Below the pieces are notes generated by a model. It was not told where the DNA came from. It saw nothing but the letters and a program-made list of their open reading frames with translations, and ran no database searches. A DNA stretch of 64,000 nucleotides from positions 62,001 through 126,000 of the forward strand of contig NZ_FPBH01000015.1 of NCBI RefSeq assembly GCF_900116445.1. The letters are read 5' to 3'. Every line of letters begins with the position of its first letter. Position 1 is the stretch's first letter. Below are positions 9,382 through 17,843 of the stretch, one piece after another. The translations under genes and the position numbers were made by a program. Source of the DNA: Paraburkholderia aspalathi. GTDB taxonomy: Bacteria; Pseudomonadota; Gammaproteobacteria; Burkholderiales; Burkholderiaceae.

Positions 9382-10287
9382 ATGTCACAGTCGAAACTAA
9401 CAAGACTTACCAACGCGGCGACCGTTGAAGATGTTGTGGCCGTGATTGAACGGGATGGAGGCGTAATCATAGAGGACTTCCTGTCGGAAGACGTACTCCG
9501 CAAACTGAACGCCGACCTTGAACCTATTTTGAATGTCACGCCGTTTGGGGAGGATCCGACGTTCGCAGGTGTCAAAACGCGACGTGCCGGTGCTTTGTTC
9601 TCGCGGTCGCGCTGTATGGTCGATATCGTTTTGCACCCCCTGTACAAGGGAGCGGCCGATTCAATTCTTAAAAAGCCGGTTGATGTGTGGTTCGGCGAAA
9701 ATCGGGTGGCGGTGACGCCGATGATTCAGGTCGGCATGACACAGGCGATTCAGATTGGGCCGGGGCAGGGGGAGCAACCACTTCATCGCGACGACACGGT
9801 ATTCTCCTGGCGGCATCCCACTTTCGCCCGTGAAGCGCGGCTTCAAATCATGGTCGCCGCCTCTGATTTCACTGCTGAAAACGGCGGCACGCTGGTCATC
9901 CCAGGTAGCCACAAATGGGATGACGAACGACAGCCGTCGCGGGCCGAAGCTATTTCCACGGAGATGACCGCCGGTTCTGCATTGATTTGGGTTGGCTCGC
10001 TGTATCACGCCGGCGGTCACAACAAGACTGAGACGGCAAGACTCGGCGTCACCATGTCGATTGACCTGGGAAATCTTCGTCAGGAAGAAAACCAGTATTT
10101 GAGCTTGCCCGTCGAGAAGGTGAAGTCGCTACCAAGTGAAGTCCAGCAATTGCTCGGATGGTCGGCGGGTGACAACTACATGGGTTGGGTCGAGATTGAT
10201 GGGCAAATGTGCGACCCTCAAGTTCTATTGCGGACAGAAAGCGATAAAACGATAGAGAAACGCCAGTTGCAGGCGCTTAAGCAATAG
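9382..10287 (+). CDS. PhyH-family Fe(II)/2-oxoglutarate dioxygenase, type A copy 1
   Basis: 301 residues. The metal-binding triad of phytanoyl-CoA dioxygenase-like enzymes is complete: His135 and Asp137 in PLHRDD, and His209 in YHAGG, with Arg220 placed to bind 2-oxoglutarate. GTLVIPGSHKWDDER near 169-183 is a family signature. Such enzymes hydroxylate unactivated carbons using oxygen, Fe(II) and 2-oxoglutarate; substrates include acyl-CoAs, ectoine and amines. GAGGAAAAG precedes the ATG. It is very close to the protein at 56489-57394, with the triad at the same residue numbers, so the two are paralogs. A FabG-type SDR follows 160 bases downstream and may oxidise the alcohol formed (inference). 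Confidence 0.86.
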   Translation: MSQSKLTRLTNAATVEDVVAVIERDGGVIIEDFLSEDVLRKLNADLEPILNVTPFGEDPTFAGVKTRRAGALFSRSRCMVDIVLHPLYKGAADSILKKPVDVWFGENRVAVTPMIQVGMTQAIQIGPGQGEQPLHRDDTVFSWRHPTFAREARLQIMVAASDFTAENGGTLVIPGSHKWDDERQPSRAEAISTEMTAGSALIWVGSLYHAGGHNKTETARLGVTMSIDLGNLRQEENQYLSLPVEKVKSLPSEVQQLLGWSAGDNYMGWVEIDGQMCDPQVLLRTESDKTIEKRQLQALKQ

Positions 10288-10448
10288 CACGCAACTGTAG
10301 CTTGCCGAGAGCTTGACGATCTCAAGTACCCCTATAGCCATGCGATTATGCCGGCTACAGCGTTTGGGCTCTACGCTAGGGGTGCGGATACGTGGAACGT
10401 CCTCAATTCAGCCGTATCACCGTAACGTGGAGCTTTGGAAATACCAAT

Positions 10449-11189
10449 ATGAAGCTTAAAGATAGGGTGGCAGTCGTGACGGGTGCGGCAGATGGAATCG
10501 GGCTCGCGACCGTGCGACGACTTTCAGAGGAAGGGGCTGTCGTAGTCATGTGCGATATCGCCCATGCGCAGCTAGGCGAAGAGTGGGCAAAGCTCGATCA
10601 GATTGGCCGTAGAGTTGCGTGTTTTCCGTTGGATGTGACCTGTCGTCCTGATATTGATTCGATGGTCGGGGACGTGTGCGAGCGGTTCGGCCGGATTGAC
10701 ATCCTGATAAATAATGCTGGTATTACTCAAGACGCACGGCTCGTCAAAATGACCGACCAGCAGTTCGACGCCGTCATGAATGTCAATCTCAAAGGCGTTT
10801 TTAACTGCACCCAGGCCGTTGTGGACGTGATGCTCAAACAAAGACGCGGCGTGGTGCTGAATGCGTCCAGCATTGTCGGTGTCTACGGCAATTTCGGCCA
10901 GTCGAATTACTCTGCTAGCAAGTTCGGTGTGGTTGGTTTAACAAAAAGCTGGGCGCGTGAGTTTGGTCCGATGGGAATTCGTGTCAATGCTGTTTGTCCT
11001 GGATTTATCGGTACAACCAGCTTGCTCAAGATACCGGAGGATGGTCTCGCCAAGATGCGCAGTTCGTGCTGGCAGAGACGCCTTGGGCTGCCCGACGAGG
11101 TCGCGAATGTCTATGCGTTCTTGGCGAGCGACGACGCAAGCTTCATTAACGGTGCTGCAATTGAGGTGTCCGGCGGGATGACGCTGTAA
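10449..11189 (+). CDS. Short-chain dehydrogenase/reductase, FabG-like
   Basis: 246 residues. The cofactor motif TGAADGIG is at 11-18, Asp36 at the end of the second strand suggests NAD(H) preference, NNAG is at 88-91, and the catalytic Ser141, Tyr154 and Lys158 are all present (NASSIVG, YSASK). The C-terminal INGAAIEVSGGMTL is the usual end of 3-oxoacyl reductases. An in-frame ATG at 10392 exists, but the ATG at 10449 gives the normal start MKLKDRVAVVTG. It follows the PhyH gene on the same strand, so it could oxidise or reduce the product of that enzyme. Substrate unknown. Confidence 0.88.
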   Translation: MKLKDRVAVVTGAADGIGLATVRRLSEEGAVVVMCDIAHAQLGEEWAKLDQIGRRVACFPLDVTCRPDIDSMVGDVCERFGRIDILINNAGITQDARLVKMTDQQFDAVMNVNLKGVFNCTQAVVDVMLKQRRGVVLNASSIVGVYGNFGQSNYSASKFGVVGLTKSWAREFGPMGIRVNAVCPGFIGTTSLLKIPEDGLAKMRSSCWQRRLGLPDEVANVYAFLASDDASFINGAAIEVSGGMTL

Positions 11190-11416
11190 TGGTTGATAAC
11201 CCTCGCGGCGGCGAGCCATTTTGAGGCACGCTGCTACTCACAAAGACACTTGCCCAGATATCTTTTGAACTTACAGCCCCGTCTAATTTTTGGCCGCAGC
11301 AAAGAACTAGTAGAGCCCTGGTTGTTGATATTCGACGAAGCGTAGCTCGTACGACCCGAGCAGGTTCGGAATACTTGCCTTGACGGTGTTCCGTGAACGT
11401 GCCCGTGCGGTCGGGC

Positions 11417-12859
11417 TCAAGGCAACGTGACCGCCGACCCTGCGGCGTGTCGATGGTCGTCGAGTTGCGAAAGCGTATCGTTGACGGTTTCCAGTGTCCT
11501 CTCCGCGAGCCAGTGTGCAAGCTCGCTGTTCAGAACGTATGGAGGCAGAAGATACACTGTGCGTCCGATCGGACGAATCAGCAGACCGTGCTGTCTACCC
11601 TGCATGTGGAAACGTTCAGCAAATCGGGGACCGGCAAATTCGTCACGGACGTCAAATGCCCATATCATGCCGCGCTGCCTGAAGCTCTCAATGCGGTGGT
11701 CAGCCGCGAGCTCTGCCAATGCTTTCGTTAGAGTCAACCCGACGAGTTGATTCTTGCGGAGAACATTGGTTTCCTCAAACCTGTCCAGGACAGCTAGCGC
11801 CGCGCGGCATGCTAATGCGTTGCCCGTGTACGAGTGAGAGTGAAGGAATCCACGCGAGATGTCATCGTCGAGAAATGCGTCGAAGATAGCGTTACGACTC
11901 AGAACAATCGAAAGCGGGAGGTATCCGCCGGTGATTCCTTTCGAAAGGCAGAGGAAATCAGGCCAGATAGCAGGTGCATCTGGCAGTGTGGCTTGCTCGA
12001 AAGCGAAGAAGGTGCCTGTACGGCCACAGCCGACAGCTATTTCGTCTGCTATCAGATGAACGTCAAATCTATCGCAAAGGGCACGCAGCCCGCGCAGGTA
12101 GGCCGCGTCGTGCATTGCCATACCCGCGGCACACTGGACCAGCGGTTCGATAATTATCGCTGCAATGTCCAGATGCCGTGCTTCGAATAGCGCGTGGACT
12201 TCTCGCAGGGCGCGGCTTGCCACGTCTTCGCTAGTCTCGGTGTCTCGCGCGGCGCGGGAGTCGGGCGACATGACCAGGTGAGGGTGCAGCAGTAATGGGT
12301 CATATACATGACGAAATAGCGCAACGTCGGTCACAGACAATGCACCGAGCGTCTCGCCATGGTAGCCGCCGCGAAGACATACGAATTCTTTTTTCCCGGC
12401 TACCCCCTTGTTGCGCCAGTAGTGGTAGCTCATCTTTAGTGCAATCTCAACTGCGGATGCTCCGTCGCTACCGTAAAATGCATGACCTAATGCTCCCCCG
12501 GTCAGGGCGTTCAGTCGTTCGGCTAACTCCACTGCCGGCGCATGCGTGCAGCCTGCAAGCATGACGTGGGGCAGAGTTACGAGTTGATGTCGAAGCGCTG
12601 CGCTTATCCCGGCGTCGGAATGTCCGAAGAGATTTACCCACCACGAACTATTGGCGTCGAAGTAGCGTCGACCTTCGTAATCTTCGAGCCATGGCCCTTG
12701 TGCTCGTGCAATAGGCAATGGAGGCGCGACGCCGGCCCGCTGCATCTGCGAGCACGGATGCCATACATGACGTGTGCTGCGTTGTTGCCACGTCGCGTTG
12801 GCGTTAGATCTGACTTTGCCACCGGACACTGGCGCATGAGATTTCGAGTTGTTCACCAT
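11417..12859 (-). CDS. bioA: Adenosylmethionine-8-amino-7-oxononanoate aminotransferase
   Basis: 480 residues, slightly longer than most BioA because of an N-terminal extension of about 25 residues. The BioA-specific motif WHPCSQM at 33-39 distinguishes it from other class III aminotransferases. YGSDGASAVEIALK, YHGETLGALSV and LIADEIAVGCGRTG (Asp272) follow, and Lys307 in LSKGITGGYLP binds pyridoxal phosphate. It converts KAPA to DAPA in biotin synthesis with S-adenosylmethionine as amino donor. It converges on the SDR at 10449-11189 and is divergent from the P450 gene. No strong ribosome site is seen before the ATG. With bioB it forms an incomplete biotin set. Confidence 0.94.
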   Translation of the reverse strand: MVNNSKSHAPVSGGKVRSNANATWQQRSTRHVWHPCSQMQRAGVAPPLPIARAQGPWLEDYEGRRYFDANSSWWVNLFGHSDAGISAALRHQLVTLPHVMLAGCTHAPAVELAERLNALTGGALGHAFYGSDGASAVEIALKMSYHYWRNKGVAGKKEFVCLRGGYHGETLGALSVTDVALFRHVYDPLLLHPHLVMSPDSRAARDTETSEDVASRALREVHALFEARHLDIAAIIIEPLVQCAAGMAMHDAAYLRGLRALCDRFDVHLIADEIAVGCGRTGTFFAFEQATLPDAPAIWPDFLCLSKGITGGYLPLSIVLSRNAIFDAFLDDDISRGFLHSHSYTGNALACRAALAVLDRFEETNVLRKNQLVGLTLTKALAELAADHRIESFRQRGMIWAFDVRDEFAGPRFAERFHMQGRQHGLLIRPIGRTVYLLPPYVLNSELAHWLAERTLETVNDTLSQLDDHRHAAGSAVTLP

Positions 12860-13381
12860 AGTCGAGGTCGTTCCGAATGTATACCCGATTGCATGCCAGT
12901 CCGTTGATTGTCACCGGGGACGACGACGGACACTTCCATGATGCGAATCCATTGTCCACGTCTGTGTGGATTTAAAGAGGTCCTGAGCGGACAGATTCCT
13001 GTGCGAACGCTCCGCGTCAAGTTACAGTTGAATGCTTGCACGCGGTCGTGTCTTTTGTTGCACTTTTACTGTCCGTTTCGCACCTGTCTTCACCTATTTC
13101 CCTGATGTAGCCTCGGTACGTGTTGCAAGCCGGACTTTCACGGGAGCCAATCGGAAGACGATGTGCTGTGGTGCGACCAGGCGGGACAGTGCGATATTGC
13201 GCGTCTTTAGACCGCACATGCCGACCCTTCTGCACCGGGCACGGTCCATACAGCCCTCGGAAGAGAGCGTGCGGACGCGGCTACTGTCGCAGGTCGCTCC
13301 GCGCTCGGGACTATCAATGACGCTTGCGGGCATCCGGTAAGAGCTTTTTGTCTAATTGTCCTTGTATCGAGCAATACGTTG
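12860..13381. other. Divergent intergenic region between bioA and the P450 gene
   Basis: About 520 bases that must hold the promoters of both genes. The short frames here overlap each other on all strands and show no domain, so none is supported. I could not identify a BirA-type operator or a strong promoter by eye. Confidence 0.45.
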
Positions 13382-14626
13382 ATGAATATCCTCACAGCCG
13401 GCTTTCTCGAAAACCCATATCCGACATACGAACAGTTGCGGAATGCTGGCCCGATTCACTGGAGCAACGAGTTTTTTGGCGGCGCTTGGCTTGTCACACG
13501 CTATCGAGATATTGCAGAGGTGTTGCAGAGTCGTCGATATTCCGCGCGTCGCACGGGAGGCTGGGTAACGGCGGGAAAGCTCGAACACAAGTTGGAACTC
13601 TGTCCGTTCCAGAAGCTGTTTAGTCGAGCGATGCTGTTTCTTGACTCTCCAGACCATTGTCGTCTGAGGCGGGTCCTGAATCGCGCGATGAAGCAAGCTG
13701 TTTCACGGGTTTCTCGCGAGTTCGTCGAAGCCACAGTACATGGGTTGATCGAAGGTGTCGGCGCGACCCGCGAGTTCGATTTCGTGGGTGAGATAGCTAC
13801 TCCGCTGCCTGCCTTGGTTATCGCTCGGGTGTTGGGAATCGAAAATTTCAGCGAACCCCGTCTCCAGGAATGGTCGGCGGATTTGTCCGCCTTTATCGGC
13901 TCTCCGGAGCCGGATCTAGACGTAAGGAGACGAGCTCAGACCAGCCTTCTTGAAATGTCCGGCTTTTTTAGGGAGGTGATTGCGAGCCGTCGAACGCTCG
14001 GCTGCGATGATGACCTGGTGTCGTCGTTGATAACCGCCGAAGTGCGAGGGGAGATAGTTTCGGAGCCAGAACTTGTCACGCAATGCGCAATGATGCTGTT
14101 TGCAGGCTACGAGACAACGCGAAATCTGCTCGGCAACGGAATGCGGGCGCTCTTGACCAATTCGACAGAATGGAACGCGCTTCTGGCATCTCCCGAGCTC
14201 ATACCTGGGGCGGTTCGTGAGCTCCTGCGCTATGACAGCCCGGTTCAATATACGGGACGGCGTGTCACTACGGACCACATGCTCCACGGACACAAACTGG
14301 AGCGCGGGCAACTAGTCATCGCGTTGATTGGTTCGGCAAACCGCGACCCTGAGAGGTATACGTCTCCCGACCGCCTGGATATCCGGAGGCGAGAGGGATT
14401 AAATCTGTCATTTGGGCAGGGTCCGCATGTCTGCATCGGGGCATCACTCACTCAGCTGGAGGCAGAGGTTACCTTTCGCGCCATTGCGAGGCGTTGGCCG
14501 GACATGCGGTTATCTGAGGCCAGTGGTTCGCAAAACCGCAACGCTGTCTATCGTGGGCTTGAAAGTCTGTCGGTGAGAACAGGAAGGCATGAATTGGCTC
14601 GATCCAACAATTTTGTTGGTTTGTAG
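13382..14626 (+). CDS. Cytochrome P450
   Basis: 414 residues, normal for a soluble bacterial class I P450. The oxygen-binding I-helix motif is MLFAGYETTRN, the K-helix ExxR is ELLR, and the heme loop is SFGQGPHVCIGA with the ligand at Cys351. It should hydroxylate an organic substrate using electrons from a ferredoxin and reductase, neither of which is encoded nearby. A TTG codon lies directly before the ATG; the ATG is preferred. It sits at the head of the plus-strand series leading into the carboxylase operon. A pimelate-forming BioI role cannot be excluded because bioA is adjacent, but a catabolic hydroxylase is at least as likely. Confidence 0.92.
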   Translation: MNILTAGFLENPYPTYEQLRNAGPIHWSNEFFGGAWLVTRYRDIAEVLQSRRYSARRTGGWVTAGKLEHKLELCPFQKLFSRAMLFLDSPDHCRLRRVLNRAMKQAVSRVSREFVEATVHGLIEGVGATREFDFVGEIATPLPALVIARVLGIENFSEPRLQEWSADLSAFIGSPEPDLDVRRRAQTSLLEMSGFFREVIASRRTLGCDDDLVSSLITAEVRGEIVSEPELVTQCAMMLFAGYETTRNLLGNGMRALLTNSTEWNALLASPELIPGAVRELLRYDSPVQYTGRRVTTDHMLHGHKLERGQLVIALIGSANRDPERYTSPDRLDIRRREGLNLSFGQGPHVCIGASLTQLEAEVTFRAIARRWPDMRLSEASGSQNRNAVYRGLESLSVRTGRHELARSNNFVGL

Positions 14627-15002
14627 CCGGTTTAAGCGGCGCGACCTCGGACTGCAGTTTGCTAACTGGACCTTTCCACACCGGTAGTTGTCCGATGCTC
14701 ACCTTTTTCTCCTCGCGCCTCAATCGTAATCTGTAGCCAGCAGCCAGTAGAAGGGCGGACGGATTGGGTGACTCGTCACCTCTTAAATCGTCCGGGAACG
14801 TACCCGCTCGGTGGACTACAAGGCTGGAATTACTTCCAATTCCCCCCCAGTTCGAACGACCGGGCGTAAGTAATTTCAAGACTACGAGCTGAAACTTTTG
14901 AATTGAGGCATCGCGTGGCTTGGATGTAGAGATGCATCGTCTTCGAAGGCATCCTTCATCGTCACCTCTGCAAAATTCATCTTTTTGAATTCAGGAAGAT
15001 TG
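14627..15002. other. Intergenic region upstream of the carboxylase operon
   Basis: 376 bases with no gene. It holds the GGTGAC/GTCACC inverted repeat at 14767-14780 and the AGGA ribosome site of the kinase gene, and is the likely promoter region of the operon from 15003 to 26728. Confidence 0.5.
14767..14780. promoter_or_regulatory. Inverted repeat GGTGAC-TC-GTCACC, possible operator
   Basis: Two perfect six-base arms flank a two-base centre, 223 bases before the kinase start. The size is typical of a dimeric repressor site. A second repeat with the same central hexamer ACTCGT lies before the PhyH gene at 45174-45187. Function is inferred only from symmetry and position. Confidence 0.4.
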
Positions 15003-16049
15003 ATGGACATCAGACAATCCGATACCACAGCAGCGCATCTGCCGCGAATCGAAGAGATTTCGTATGTGCGTCGGTCGTGGACGCCAGCTCAAACCGAGGC
15101 GCACATCCGGACACTTCCGATTTGGAACGGCACGATTGAAGTTGAGCAGAAATTCGGAGGGCTTCAAAACCGAACCTTCTTCGTGACAACCAGTTCCAGA
15201 GAGAGATTCGCAGTCCGAGTCGGGTTCGACCAGTTCCGGACGAGGCAAACGGCCATCGTCCAGTGCACTATCGCTGCCCACACTCTCGGCGTTGGGCCAC
15301 GACTAATTTACGCCGAACCGAACCTCACCGTCACCGAGTTCGTTGATGGTACCGGTGTGCAGCTTGAGCAGATGAAAGACCGGGCCATCGTGAAGCAGAT
15401 TATCGATAGCATGAAGAAGCTGCACAACGGCTCCCACGCAGTAGAGGAAACAATCAGCTATTGGTGGCCGTTCGACTCGGTGAGGCGCTACCTGAACGCT
15501 ATGGAAAATGGAAAAGAAGCCAACGGCTTCCATCCGTCGAAATGGGTCGAGATGGTGCCCAGGTTCCGGGAGATTACGAATCGGCTCGAAACGGCAATTC
15601 AGCCCTATCTTCCGGTCCTGACCCACAACGATATGGTGTTCGTGAACATGATTTTCGACCCTGACGGTCAAATCATGTTTATCGATTGGGACGGAGGCGC
15701 GTATGGACATCCCATGTGGGATGTCGCTGAGATGTTGATGTGGGGAGAGGCGGACGACGAAATGACGCGGTATGCGCTGCAGTGCTACTACGGCGAAATC
15801 GACGGTGAACAATTGCAGCAGCGTCTCCGTGAAGTTCACGCATTTCAAATCATGTCGGCGCTGCGTCTGTGCACTGAATGTGCTGAACACATCCTCGACC
15901 CTTATTTTTTCCTCACGCCTGAGGAGGTATCGAAGGGCATGGATATTGTTCTTCCTGGACAGGATCCATCTCTGGATGGTCTTTACGACCTGATTCTGCC
16001 GCGATTCGAATCACTTTTAAGCCAATACGGGCGTGAATTTGAGAGTTGA
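15003..16049 (+). CDS. APH/choline-kinase-like phosphotransferase
   Basis: 348 residues. The kinase catalytic loop is LTHNDMVFVN with Asp210 and Asn215, and the magnesium site is FIDWDGGAYGHP with Asp228, as in aminoglycoside phosphotransferase, LicA and choline or ethanolamine kinases. It would phosphorylate a small hydroxyl compound, often an amino alcohol, with ATP. The ATG at 15003 has AGGA about ten bases upstream and is preferred over an in-frame TTG at 14985. It is the first gene of the operon that encodes two SDRs, thiolase, transaminase, CoA ligase and the biotin carboxylase. It may activate a pathway intermediate, but the substrate is not visible from the sequence. Resistance to an aminoglycoside is unlikely in this setting. 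Confidence 0.82.
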   Translation: MDIRQSDTTAAHLPRIEEISYVRRSWTPAQTEAHIRTLPIWNGTIEVEQKFGGLQNRTFFVTTSSRERFAVRVGFDQFRTRQTAIVQCTIAAHTLGVGPRLIYAEPNLTVTEFVDGTGVQLEQMKDRAIVKQIIDSMKKLHNGSHAVEETISYWWPFDSVRRYLNAMENGKEANGFHPSKWVEMVPRFREITNRLETAIQPYLPVLTHNDMVFVNMIFDPDGQIMFIDWDGGAYGHPMWDVAEMLMWGEADDEMTRYALQCYYGEIDGEQLQQRLREVHAFQIMSALRLCTECAEHILDPYFFLTPEEVSKGMDIVLPGQDPSLDGLYDLILPRFESLLSQYGREFES

Positions 16050-16120
16050 TGTCAGTCGGGTCTGCCGGCGGACTGCGAGCTCCCCCCAACGGAATGAATC
16101 GCTGCATAAAGGATACTGAC

Positions 16121-16894
16121 ATGAAGCTAGCGGGAAAGAAGATACTGGTGACGGGTAGCACGATGGGTATCGGCTATGGCGCGGCGGCCCAGTTGCTCGA
16201 AGAGGGTGCGGTTGTAGCTATCCATGGCCGCGATATGACGCGCGTGCGCGACGCGATTCAAAAGTTGGGCGGAGGCGAGCGTCTCGTTGCCGTCGTCGGA
16301 GACGTCGCTGACTTGGACTCGTGCAAATCTATCGTCCAACAGGCCGTGGCGAAAATGGGCGGCCTCGATTGTTTGGTCAACAATGCTGGTATCGGCGAAT
16401 TGGGCTATCTCGAGGACCTCTCCGAAGAACATTTCGACCGCATCATCAATACGAATCTCCGGTCAGCATTTTTTCTTACGCAATATGCCCTTCCGGAGTT
16501 GAAGAAGACGCGCGGCAACGTTATTTTCACAGCTTCGACGGCCGGTATTTGTGCTGGACCAACAGATAGCCACGTGTACGCGGCGGCGAAAAGCGGAATG
16601 ATTTCTCTTGGGCAATCGCTCGCCTTGGAGCTCGCACCTTATGGCATTCGAGTGAATATGCTGTGTCCGGGATACATCGACACGCCGCTTATCGCGGCCG
16701 AGAACGCCAAACTTAACGGTCAAGTGTTCCAGTTCATCGAGGCATGCGTGCCGCTCGGACGCTTGGGGAGCATCGAAGAGTGCGGCTCCGCCATCGCGTA
16801 CCTAGCGTCAGATGCAGCAGCCTACTTTACGGGTTCTGTTATCTCGAACGACGGCGGGGCAACGGCCGCCCGCTCTTGGGGCGGCCGCAATTGA
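16121..16894 (+). CDS. Short-chain dehydrogenase/reductase (active-type partner)
   Basis: 257 residues. TGSTMGIG is at 11-18, Arg37 in HGRD suggests NADP(H) use, NNAG is at 87-90, and the tetrad is intact: Asn112, Ser139, Tyr153 and Lys157. AAAGGA stands just before the ATG at 16121, which is preferred over upstream in-frame starts. The next gene, 17028-17798, aligns with it without gaps through the active site but has lost all four catalytic residues, so the two may form a mixed complex of active and inactive chains. The likely substrate is a hydroxy- or keto-acyl intermediate of the operon pathway (inference). Confidence 0.87.
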   Translation: MKLAGKKILVTGSTMGIGYGAAAQLLEEGAVVAIHGRDMTRVRDAIQKLGGGERLVAVVGDVADLDSCKSIVQQAVAKMGGLDCLVNNAGIGELGYLEDLSEEHFDRIINTNLRSAFFLTQYALPELKKTRGNVIFTASTAGICAGPTDSHVYAAAKSGMISLGQSLALELAPYGIRVNMLCPGYIDTPLIAAENAKLNGQVFQFIEACVPLGRLGSIEECGSAIAYLASDAAAYFTGSVISNDGGATAARSWGGRN

Positions 16895-17027
16895 GCCGGG
16901 TTCGGGCGTCGCTGGTGGCCGACCAGATTGTTTTGGGTGTGAACAGGGCGGTACCGAAGTTTGCGAAAGCGTTGAGAGCAGCGCGGGTGGACCGTGCGTA
17001 GCTTTTCCTCGAATCCAGGGGCTAATT

Positions 17028-17798
17028 ATGAAAGTGCAAATTGATTTCACGGGGAAGCGGGTTCTAGTTACCGGTGGTAACTATCCTATTGGGCGGGCGA
17101 CTGTTGCAGCATATCTCGAACATGGCGCCATCGTGGCGGCTCAGGTACCAAACGAGTTAATCTCTGACGAATTGCTCAAAGAGTTAGCTCACGACGACAG
17201 ATTGATCTGCATAGTTGGCGACCTCAATCAGGTGAGCGGATGCCGATCTGTGGTCGATGCGGCCGTTGCGAGACTTGGTGGCTTGGATGTCCTGGTGAAT
17301 GCGAGTGGACTACGGGCGGACATTCCCTTTGAAGACGTAACTCCAGAGAACTGGGATTCTGCTATCAACGGCACGTTCAAGGCCGCGACGTTCGTTACAC
17401 AACAGGCCTTGAAGAGTCTCAAAGAATCGAAAGGAAACATCGTCAATGTAGCAACGAACCTTGGCCTTATGGGCGGACCGGCTGGTTCCTCGGTGCATTC
17501 GGCAGCTATGGGCTCGATAGTCAACATGACCCGAATGGAAGCACTTCGACTCGGCGGTGAAGGCGTGCGGTCGAACTGCCTGTGTCACGGCGTCATTGAT
17601 GAGTATGCATCTCGATGGGGTGCCAGCGCTGATCTCCCTGGGTCTGCGCTAAACACTGAACTGAAGGTACGTCCGATTGGCAGACATGGCCGTGTTGATG
17701 ACATGACCCCGGCGATTCTCTTCCTTTCGTCATCTAATGCGGAGTTCATGACCGGCTCTGTGATTGTTAACGACGGTGGTAAGTTCTCCGGCTGTTAA
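17028..17798 (+). CDS. SDR-fold protein lacking the catalytic tetrad
   Basis: 256 residues with an SDR fold: the dinucleotide motif region TGGNYPIGRATV near 15-26 and the family ending MTGSVIVNDGGKF. Aligned with its neighbour at 16121-16894, the Asn, Ser, Tyr and Lys of the active site become Thr115, Thr143, His157 and Met161, and NNAG becomes NASG. It should therefore not work as a normal dehydrogenase. A precedent is known: in BbsCD of anaerobic toluene breakdown, one inactive and one active SDR form the enzyme. The start at 17028 gives the family start; no strong ribosome site is seen. It lies 133 bases after the active SDR and 46 bases before the thiolase. Confidence 0.85.
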   Translation: MKVQIDFTGKRVLVTGGNYPIGRATVAAYLEHGAIVAAQVPNELISDELLKELAHDDRLICIVGDLNQVSGCRSVVDAAVARLGGLDVLVNASGLRADIPFEDVTPENWDSAINGTFKAATFVTQQALKSLKESKGNIVNVATNLGLMGGPAGSSVHSAAMGSIVNMTRMEALRLGGEGVRSNCLCHGVIDEYASRWGASADLPGSALNTELKVRPIGRHGRVDDMTPAILFLSSSNAEFMTGSVIVNDGGKFSGC

Positions 17799-17843
17799 AC
17801 CGCGGAACTCATGCGTTGAAACTATTCGTCTCCGGAGTAAGTG

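Noticed and set aside
15303..15890. 195-codon minus-strand frame inside the kinase gene
   Set aside because: It is the antisense of a well-supported kinase with conserved catalytic residues.
15003..16049. Aminoglycoside resistance gene
   Set aside because: The fold is shared with choline, ethanolamine and other small-molecule kinases, and the position at the head of a catabolic operon argues against resistance.
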